The notes under the pieces are model-generated. The model searched no databases and was not told the DNA's origin. It worked only from the letters and a program-made list of their open reading frames with translations. A stretch of DNA of 64,000 nucleotides from Rhizopus sp. PT2906. Lineage: Eukaryota; Mucoromycota; Mucoromycetes; Mucorales; Rhizopodaceae. The stretch's first letter is position 1; each line of letters begins with the position of its first letter. Positions 56,201 to 64,000 of the stretch are shown here, in pieces. The DNA lies in contig JAMYHX010000163.1 of the NCBI GenBank assembly GCA_025529335.1, forward strand, positions 21,624 to 85,623. Reading direction: 5' to 3'. The position numbers and the translations under genes are program-made.

Positions 56201-59200
56201 TAGAATTAATACGTCACTGTTTGGAAAAATGCGGAGAGGAAGAGGGATATATACCACTCTTTAAAGCGGTTCTTCCTGGTCTGAACGACATTGAGGAAAA
56301 TCGATATACACGGTTGTTAGACGGTAGAGCACGAGACATATTGCTAACTGGTGTCATTACTCGAATCACGCACTATGTTTCAAAACATATTGGATTGGTA
56401 TTTATTTGTGATGATGTTCAGTGTAAGCGAAAAAACTGAAGCAATGTAAATAACTAATAATATGGTGAAAGGGGCCGACACTGCTTCATTAACTATATTG
56501 CAAAATATACACGAACACTGTCAACGAGTAATGCTGCTTATGGCTACCCGCCCTCTCAGAGATTACAATCTGACATTTCTCGATGTGTACAAACTTGTCG
56601 GCTCTTATGAAGAAATACAATTAAATGGGCTCTCTAAAGATGAAATTGGCGAAATCATCCTCCAAAGTTTTGATGCCGGCGTCAGTAAAGTTAGTCCAAT
56701 TATTGTTAATGTTGTCCAGGTAATAAAAAAAAAAAAAAAAAAAAAAAAAAAGCCATACGGTTGTTTTATAATAATTTTATAGAAACGTACTGGAGGCAAT
56801 CCTTTATATGTCAAGTAAGCGTCAAAACAAAGACTTAAAGGCAGACATACTGATCCATCATCTAGGAATATGGCTATAATCTTGAAGGACTTTAACCATG
56901 TCACCGTCGTTCAAGGGGAATTGGTACCAAGTGGAAATTCTTTTGACTTGGAGGATCTTCTGGGGAACTTTGATTATAAGAGGATTATCAAAATGCAATT
57001 TGATCGTCTTGATCCAAGCTTTCAAGAGTTTTTAACTGTAAGACAAGTTTATTTATTCATATTTTTGTTTTTAAAAAATCCATTAATGTTTCATTTATTA
57101 TTCAGGTTGCCTCATGTCTAGATCAATTCTTCACTGTACATGAAGTTGGAGCAGTGATAAAACCAACTAATTTTATATTTACCAACAGAAATTCTGAAAT
57201 AATACAGCAGCAGATTGCAGCATTTGACGTCTATCATTTTTTAAAAGAAGTAGACAATGGAAATGCACAAGAGAACACTATTCTTTCATATATGTTTACG
57301 CATATCACAATACCTCAGAGCATATATGATATGGTTTCTTATGAAACAAGGATATCACTTCACCGCTCTTTAGCAAAATACTATGAATCTCAACTCAGTC
57401 GTGAAAATTATCCAGAGATTTTACCTAAAATTACTCGACATTACCTACAAACAGACGCTATAGGAAAGCAGCTCTACTACTTGGAAGGCTTAGCTGAACA
57501 GAACATGCAAAACTATCTGCTGCCAGAAGCAACCAACAATTTGCAGAAAATCGTGAAAATTTTAGAAGAAAATAAGCTCACAGACCAGTTTGGAGATATG
57601 CATCTAAGTGATGTATACCGACGTTTAGGCATCTGTTATACTATGAGGACAAAGCTTCCAGAAGGTGAGCGTTTTCTGCATAAGGCGCTGGATATCCTTG
57701 GAGAGCCATGGCCATCATCTCAACCTCAATTCTTGTATAAATTTTGGCTAAACAGATTTGTGCAGTACTATCACAGACACCTTTTCTTTAGACATCGCAG
57801 TACTTCGTCACAAAAAGAGCGTATGCGTCGTTTGGTTGAAATTATGGAAAATTTATACAACATATATTATTACACCGGAAATGGAAAAGGCTGTATGTAT
57901 GCCTGCTTGGTTGGCTTAAATGCATGTGAAGACATTGGAGATAGTGGACCTAATTATAGTTTATTTCTTGCTAGAAATGCTTTATTATTTTGGCTTAGTG
58001 ATCGGAAGCAACACAGTATCTTCTACATTTCTAAAGCCTTAAAGTTAATGAACACAGCAAAACTAAATACTGACACTCTTTCGATTTGTGCATTTTTATG
58101 TTTTGCGGCTGGAAAGTTCAGCAACGCTAGAGATTTATTATATCAAGTAATAGAAGATGCAAGAACTCTTGGAATAGTAACAGATTGTCAAACTTTTTAC
58201 GTCTCTGTTGGCCTGATTGTTACTATGAGAATATTTGAAGGCACATTTGATAAGTCTTCAGTAGATATGGCTATGTTAAAGCAAATGGCTGATACAGTAC
58301 ATGCTAATGGTGATTTTGAAGCTGAAGTCTGGCTGAGTGTCTACAATGTCAGCAACGCTCTAGTTATGGATCGTATGGCCGATTGCGCACCTTATGTAGC
58401 CTTACTTGAAGCATATACTCAAAATGCTGCTAGTTATAATAGAATTGCCATTCATGGTACTTTACTTTGTTACTATGCTAGAAATCATGTATACGACTTG
58501 GCAAAGCGGCATGTTCAAAAGCTAATTAATGTACTGCCTTCACTGACCATTACATGTAAGCCTGAAAATATTACATAGCTTATAAGTACTAAATTCTTCT
58601 AGCAAACATTTTCCCAATTTTTGGCCTAATATTTGCAACAATGGGCCTTTACTCAATGATGGAAGATGGTCAAATGGACCTTGTAACTGATGGAAATATT
58701 AAGAATTATGAAAAATTTATTCTCGGCCTCTCAAGACTGAATCGAGCATTTCAATTAGTAAAGTTTTGGGAGTTTACCCAACCTTGTCTTTATTTAGCAA
58801 GGGCGCTCCCATATATAGCTACAAGGCGAATAGTAGAAGGATACTTAGTAAGATTAAACATAACTTCAGCATTGTGATTGCAGCAACCTTCTAACATACT
58901 TTATATTAGGTGCTTCGCCATGGTGTATTTGAAATGCACTTTATTCACGAAATTAGATTTCTAAAAGCGTATTATTGGGCAAATCTGGGTAAATTTGCAT
59001 TTACCCCTGAAGATCGACTGGAGTGGACAGGAAGGGCCATAAAGGACTTTAATATGTTAGGCGTACCTGCTGACATTTATTGTAACCCAGACCCTGCAAA
59101 CCTTCATTATCGTGGATTCCCTGCAGACCTACGTTATTCTAACGCAGCTAGTCCAGAAGAAAAAAATGATAACTCTACTAGAAATTCATCAATCGCTCAA

Positions 59201-59245
59201 ACATCAAATAGCCCAAAAGTACATGTTCAAGCTGATTTAGCATAA
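53236..59245 (+). CDS. Soluble-adenylyl-cyclase-like protein (two class III cyclase domains, P-loop ATPase, TPR-like tail)
   Basis: The spliced product has 1742 residues. Exons are 53236-53265, 53322-53412, 53461-53471, 53521-53598, 53656-53697, 53753-55076, 55126-55729, 55793-55812, 55877-56422, 56472-56719, 56783-56814, 56866-57037, 57106-58555, 58603-58847 and 58910-59245; phases agree throughout. The layout is that of animal soluble adenylyl cyclase (ADCY10). A first cyclase domain has VVLMVDIVGFSSLT (metal-binding Asp, about residue 38) and FYGGDVVKFLGDAVL (second Asp), interrupted by a 150-residue low-complexity insert. A second domain (about 530-620) follows, then P-loop VISGPSGTGKS (about 699), Walker B VFICDDVQWADT (about 907), and a long helical tail. 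Known relatives make cAMP in response to bicarbonate and Ca2+. Yeast-type fungal cyclases (Cyr1) are unrelated in architecture. Catalytic competence is uncertain (see findings). Confidence 0.85.
56725..56751. repeat. Run of 27 A inside a cyclase intron
   Basis: Pure A run directly after the GTAAT donor of intron 10; it accounts for nearly half of the intron. Confidence 0.9.
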
Positions 59246-61256
59246 TCTACTAAATAGCTGTAACCATTGATGAACTATGAATTTATACATTCAAAAGCGA
59301 CTTCTCCTTTCTTCTAACACCATAGGATATATTCATAGTAGGCGCTATGTTTATATATACATTACTCGTTTGCTATAACAATTGCAATCCAATGTTACAT
59401 TAAAATACCTATATATTTTAAAATTCTATTATAATATAATTAGGTTCCGTCGAAAGAAGCGAAAAAAATTAAGAATTATATATAACTTATGAATTATATA
59501 TCAACACATTTGAATCACGATATGTTTTTCACTGATAAAACCTGCAAAGAATAATTAGCATTTTACAAAAAATATAAAAAAAAATGTTGCTGTCGCGCTT
59601 TAGGTCCTATTACATTTTTCATAAACTGAAATAAAATTGGCTCTAGCCCACCTTGTCTTTGTTTTTTTCTTTCTTTAAAATAATTATTTCTATTAACGAA
59701 GTCAACTATGTTTTTCCTACTTGGGATTTCCCTCTTTTGGAAAATAACTGATTTACCGATATCCTGAGAATTAATAGTTGAAGTATTACAAGCTATGTAA
59801 AATAAAGGGCTTTTATTATGGATAAGTGCTTAGAGGATCTACATTAATTGCCAAAACAATAGTATATAAGATTAGGTTCTCTAAAAGTTGCTATAATAAT
59901 AAATAAAGAGAGTGAAACTACGATGAAGCGTAAGTACTTCAAGGGACATTTTGCTAATGTGATGCAAACATATGTTTTAAAAGATAGAATATATGAGATG
60001 CTTCAAAAATAGCGTAGAAGAAGCGAAATCCTGAAAATGAGGAAGTGCATGTAAGATACTTGTATGTTTTTAAATTTTAGTAGTCAATTAAGAATCTCGT
60101 ATTTATTTTTTGTAATTCTCCATTAATTGGCATTTTTTCACTATTTGAAATTTGTCCATAAACTGATGGTTCCCTTTTAGCCTATGTAATTCCTTAAACT
60201 CTGCTTCCTTGTTTTTTTTTTTTTTAAAAAAAAATACTCTTTTAAATGAACGGTGAAAAAAGCTAAACTTTAAAGTGAAAGTACTGTAGACATTGTCTAG
60301 CTTGCTTCAACATGATAAATGACAGTAAAATATTATAGTGGTATGTGACGCATAATGTATGAAAATAATAAAACTTTCCATACAAAACGTATATTGCGCA
60401 AACATAGCAGCGTAAGAAATTCTTTCTTATAGATGATTATGTGTAGAGACTAATTTATAAGTGCGTTCTTATAGAGTAATAATAAGTGATTTTGATAGAC
60501 TAAAGTAAAATAAATAAAACAAGAGTGAAAAAAATAACATAAAGGCAGCATAAATGGCGTTTAGAATACTTCAAAAAGAAAATATATCGAAAAACATAAG
60601 TAGAAAGTAAAAAATTCAAATGCAAGTTACAGAAATTATATGCATAAATGTTATTCAAACAGTAAAAACTTAAAAAATAATGTTACTTTTTGAACATTAA
60701 GAGGCTTAGTTAGTTGTAGGCAAGAAATTTATTCGACTTTGCGGTTAAGTATGTATTTGGAATAGTGATTGACAATAGTATATCTTAATTTATGTTAATA
60801 AGCGGTCATCATATCTTAGTAATATCAAATGAATAATTGGTCAAGAAAAAATAGATAAAACAACAAGGCCAAACACTTATATAGCAGATGAAATTCTATT
60901 ATATTTTATGAGGATGGTGTTGACCTTTACACTTTTTGGTTTCTTTTTCTGTTTATGAGCTGCCTTATACTGCATCAAGTATTTCAGAAATAAGGAAATT
61001 TCACTTTAAAATTCATATATAATGTATACGAGATTCGCCCTCAAGGATGCTGTGAAAATATCAAAAAGTAAAAGACAAGGAAACGCAGTAAGACTGAATT
61101 AATTCTTTTATTGATAAAGAGTAGTTCTTGCTTATACTTTAAGTTTACTGTAAGATTATAATTGATAGTTGTTCTTGAGTAAAGTAGCTTAATTAATTTT
61201 TCCTAGCTTTACTACTGTGACATTTGAATCAAGATACGGCATTATGCAATGTATAT
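59246..61256. other. AT-rich gene-free region
   Basis: About 2 kb of very AT-rich DNA without any coding-like frame, tandem repeat or RNA gene that I can recognise. It separates the cyclase gene from the inverted-repeat element. Confidence 0.5.
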
Positions 61257-61263
61257 AGCTTCT

Positions 61264-61278
61264 CACTATAGGAAATTT
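61264..61278 (+). repeat. Left terminal inverted repeat
   Basis: CACTATAGGAAATTT, perfect inverted match over 15 bp to 63209-63223. Confidence 0.85.
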
Positions 61279-61375
61279 TGGCGGAGAGTTTTAATAAAAA
61301 CTTTAGGTATCAGTAGAAACTTGCATAAACTTGTAGATTTCATCTACGGGTATCTACATTTTGCTAAAAAAAAGT

Positions 61376-61406
61376 ATAAAAGTGTAGATTTTATCTACAC
61401 TTTTAT
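61376..61406. repeat. Perfect 14-bp stem, 3-base loop hairpin
   Basis: The arm ATAAAAGTGTAGAT, loop TTT, and arm ATCTACACTTTTAT pair without mismatch. It contains the TGTAGAT motif in both orientations and lies about 110 bp inside the left end of the element. Confidence 0.85.
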
Positions 61407-61617
61407 GCAATTCTATACGGATATCTACACGCGAAAAAATAAGGTTCATCATTTCTCCTTGTTCCTTTACAGCTGTTATTACTTCATACCCATTATACAA
61501 ATAGCTTAGAATACAATAGAAACGTGTTTAATATTTTGGAATTTATTTATATATAAAAACATTTATGAAAAAAAGGATTAATTTGTGTCGTATTTACCAT
61601 ATAAACACTTAATCTTA

Positions 61618-61840
61618 CCGTATGAGATTACTATAAATCTATACTCTAAGAATGAATAATACAAAGGTGCTGGCAACAATACACGTTATTAACATATATA
61701 ATACGACATGCCCAACTATTATTGGCCATAATTAAATCGGTTCCTTAATAATTCTGTTCTCATATAAAATGACGTTGTTTGTAATGTTGGGTTTTCTCTC
61801 TCGTTTTGATCTTAATAAAGAGGTTATATAGAGACTCATT
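61618..61840 (+). repeat. Dispersed repeat, copy B (partner at 19710-19855)
   Basis: Starts CCGTATGAGATTACTATAAA and ends TAGAGACTCATT, like copy A. It lies just beyond the stop codon (61879) of the minus-strand ORF inside the inverted-repeat element, that is, in its 3' flank. Confidence 0.7.
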
Positions 61841-61876
61841 GACTTATACTTCTCTTATAATTTTCATTTGTTCTGA

Positions 61877-62910
61877 TCAATACTTCAATTTGCCTTTTTT
61901 GGCATCCTTCTTTTGGTAAATTTGCTTACCTGCATTGAAACTGTACGTTAGCTTCTCTATATATTAATAAGTTTATTTGCTACATACCTTTCTTGACTGC
62001 GCTTCTACGTTTCTTCCCTGTGTTTGCCTTACCTGACTGTTCATAACGGTCAGCAGTTTGGGAGAATATAGTTACCACGTCAATGGGACTGACATCACTA
62101 AAATGTTATATATAAACAACATTGTAAAACATTTTTATCTTGATATTGGCTGATGAAATTACCTTTCCCCACTGCTGTCGCTTTCCTCGACAGGAGAAGA
62201 CGGAGGGTGTAAGTCTTGTTCTCCGGAAGTACTGTCGTTGTCTGTTTCTACATTTTTTAATGTACAAGTTCGCTTTTTTCTTTATTAATTCATCATTGTG
62301 CCTATCTTGCACACTGCTTGATGTAGTAGAAGACTTCTTTTCGCCACGAAGCCAGTAGTAATGAAACATCAATCTAGCGCCCTAAGAATCAACACAAGCA
62401 TAAAAAGGGATAAAAAGAATCGCTGTTTTTTCGAGAAGCTCAACAACTTTGAGCTTTCCTCGTAGCCCCGCTGTTTAAATGACTTACCAGTATCAATCTT
62501 GAATTCATCTTTCACTTGACGAATAATAGCTGGCAGTCTAAAGAGTACGAGGTGATCTGAGAAGTATTAAACGTCTTGTCGTCAATTGGACTGTCATGCA
62601 CATCTTCCATAAGCTTCCTATAAATATCCCATGAGAATTGGCGTTTCCTACTTGAATTCTCGTTAAATGAGTGCTCAATGATAGGCTTAGGGGGCAAGTT
62701 ATCTGCAAACAAGTCATGGGCTAGTTTTTCTTGCTCTGTATTCCTTGGTCTGCTTGCTTTAATTACGATAGAGCATATGCTCTCAACTTGCGCTTTCAAC
62801 GGGGAATTTTCTTTTCTCAACTCCTCAAGTTGTGTTTCGAGTTCTTGTTTAGAATCCTCGTCTCTCTCATTTCTTCTCTTAGCCCAGCTATCTGACCAGA
62901 TGCAGCCCAT
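61877..62910 (-). pseudogene. Frameshifted coiled-coil protein gene inside the inverted-repeat element
   Basis: Minus-strand pieces read in order: a Glu/Lys coiled coil (QELETQLEELRKENSPLKAQ, 62910-62700), then FSWDIYRKLMEDVHDSPIDD, then in another frame RLPAIIRQVKDEFKIDT, then LMFHYYWLRGEKKSSTTSS, then after a further shift NVETDNDSTSGEQDLHPPS and SDVSPIDVVTIFSQTADRY, ending at a TGA at 61877-61879. The last two introns (GTAATT...TTTTAG and GTATGT...ATGCAG) splice cleanly, but the intron after FKIDT leads into a stop and at least two other joins need a one-base shift. I infer a formerly functional transposon-borne gene, now decayed. The basic, coiled-coil make-up suggests a DNA-binding partner; no transposase motif is seen. 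Confidence 0.5.
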
Positions 62911-63208
62911 ATGGCATCCTTAATCTCATTCTGTGTTAAAATGACTGCAAGGATTAGTCTGTTGAGCATATCTTCACGGAGAAAACTTTATTGTGGCATG
63001 GTTGTTTTTGGAATTAGTGAGAAGAGAATGTAACAAAAACGTTTTTTTAGTGTCTTTTCATTTAATTAGCGATAAAAAGTCGTAAATATTATGGGCTTTC
63101 GGTTGCCCTTCCCTGGTTTATGATACAAAAATTTTAAAACGCTGCCATCTCTTTGAAGTTTGTGTAAAAACGTGTAGATTTATGTAGAAACATGTAGATT
63201 TGGACTCG

Positions 63209-63223
63209 AAATTTCCTATAGTG
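63209..63223 (-). repeat. Right terminal inverted repeat
   Basis: AAATTTCCTATAGTG, the exact reverse complement of 61264-61278. Confidence 0.85.
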
Positions 63224-64000
63224 AAAGCTGAACACAACAGATACTTAAGTATTCAAGTGACATGATCAATTAGGCTAAAGGTAATATAAAAGAATACAGA
63301 AAAGTTTTTAAGAAAGAAATATTGTGATCCCAAATAATTTAATATCCTCTTTAATAAAACAATAAAAGAGAGGAGAAAAGAGGACCATTTATTTTGATAT
63401 TTTAGTTTATGACTTTGCGAGTTTAAAGACTTTAAGATAGGCATTAAGTAAAAAGATTAAAATAAAATAATAAATTGATTATAATATGTCATTTTAATGA
63501 CCACCAGGGCCGAATTATGCAAGATCAAATATAATAAGTTTGAATTGAAAAGTAAAAATAAAAGAAAAATGAAAAAGATGTCTTTGTAGGAGAAGACTTT
63601 GTAAGATAATTGGAGTGGGAATAATATTGTATATTGGTTAATCTGATTAAACTGTTGATTCTTTATTTCAAAAGTATTAGGATAGTTATACTGTAAAAAA
63701 TAATGAAGTATGTAAAAGCACAGTCTATTGAACTGTGTGGGAAACAATGCTTTTTTAGACATTGTTTGTAAGACAGTTTTTGCAGGACAGTGTCACTGGT
63801 AACTGTTAGGAGTAAATCCCTGAGCCACCTTTGCAACAGTGTAATTTTGTAGGTCTTGGGTTTGTGGGTGTTGTAAAAGGTTATAAAAATAGAAGTTTGT
63901 GTATTCGTAGTTTTTATAAAACCTGGGGTTCGTAGCAAAAGTGTTTAAAAGGTAAAGTTATAATAAAGGTTCTATGTGTGACCACCAGATCGTGTAAAGT
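63224..64000. other. AT-rich flank with a possible LTR-like stretch
   Basis: No gene. The decamer TGACCACCAG occurs at 63498-63507 and again at 63979-63988. Between them lie TATAAAA-type sequences (near 63880 and 63915) and an AATAAA at about 63962. This could be part of a long terminal repeat running off the window, but no internal retroelement sequence is visible. Confidence 0.3.

Larger units (their letters stand above)
61264..63223. mobile_element. 1.96-kb DNA transposon candidate bounded by terminal inverted repeats
   Basis: CACTATAGGAAATTT at 61264-61278 is repeated as its exact reverse complement at 63209-63223. With a single-base gap the match extends outward through AGCTT. Just inside both ends the motif TGTAGAT or its complement recurs at least seven times, five at the left (including a perfect hairpin at 61376-61406) and two at the right (63173-63199), as subterminal transposase-binding repeats do in CACTA and hAT elements. 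The ends begin with CACTA. No convincing target-site duplication was found: the 3 bases outside are TCT and AAA. The only gene inside is a broken coiled-coil ORF. I infer a non-autonomous or dead element of unassigned superfamily. Confidence 0.65.

Noticed and set aside
61261..63226. Target-site duplication of the inverted-repeat element
   Set aside because: The bases outside the CACTA ends (TCT and AAA) differ, and no 2-, 8- or 9-base direct repeat fits either. AGCT on both sides belongs to the extended inverted repeat.

Overview
This window is nuclear DNA from a filamentous fungus of the early-diverging type, most likely Mucoromycota (order Mucorales). The evidence is AT-rich spacers, genes broken by many 45-65 nt GT-AG introns, a PPT1-type thioesterase, a soluble-adenylyl-cyclase-like gene, a single-copy myosin V, and remnants of Tc1-like and RNase-H-bearing elements of the kind common in Mucorales. 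The species cannot be fixed from sequence alone. All exon boundaries were read by eye from splice signals and reading phase; none is confirmed by transcripts.

Layout. 0-7 kb: 3' part of a Nop4/RBM28 ribosome-biogenesis factor, a large single-pass membrane protein of unknown role, the N-terminal half of a Tc1-like transposase, and an NTF2-like pathogen-related-type protein. 9.0-14.5 kb: a complete 12-exon class V myosin. 14.5-18.4 kb: gene-poor, with a degenerate minisatellite. 18.4-24 kb: a CX9C mitochondrial protein (NDUFAF8-like), a 43-base A run, decayed coding DNA, an RTC4-domain protein, ATP synthase subunit f and a small frameshifted membrane ORF. 24.4-31.6 kb: a delta-9 desaturase with a cytochrome b5 tail, an RNase-H retroelement remnant, a type II NADH dehydrogenase and a coiled-coil orphan. 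32.8-40.1 kb: a secreted orphan, palmitoyl-protein thioesterase, ribosomal protein L14 and a Ubp12/USP15-type deubiquitinase. 41-49.4 kb: a DDE transposase fragment, an orphan, a G-alpha subunit, a secreted I9 inhibitor, a vacuolar-type Ca2+/H+ exchanger and the cohesin kleisin Rad21/Scc1. 50.8-59.2 kb: an amino-acid permease and a 15-exon soluble-adenylyl-cyclase-like gene. 59.2-64 kb: gene-free AT-rich DNA holding a 1.96-kb element bounded by terminal inverted repeats.

The genes are ordinary single eukaryotic genes rather than an operon or cluster. Loose functional links are mitochondrial energy metabolism (ATP synthase f, NDE, CX9C protein), signalling (G-alpha, cyclase, Ca2+ exchanger) and protein turnover (USP, PPT1). 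Two convergent pairs end within about 70 bp of each other (L14/USP and CAX/Rad21).

The least explained material is the terminal-inverted-repeat element at 61.26-63.22 kb with its subterminal repeats, a perfect hairpin and a frameshifted coiled-coil gene. A piece of its interior recurs at 19.7 kb beside another decayed gene. Also notable are the fungal sAC-like cyclase with an 11-nt microexon and an altered second catalytic domain, and a PPT1 gene with a GC-AG intron, a 17-nt microexon and Glu where the catalytic Asp is expected.
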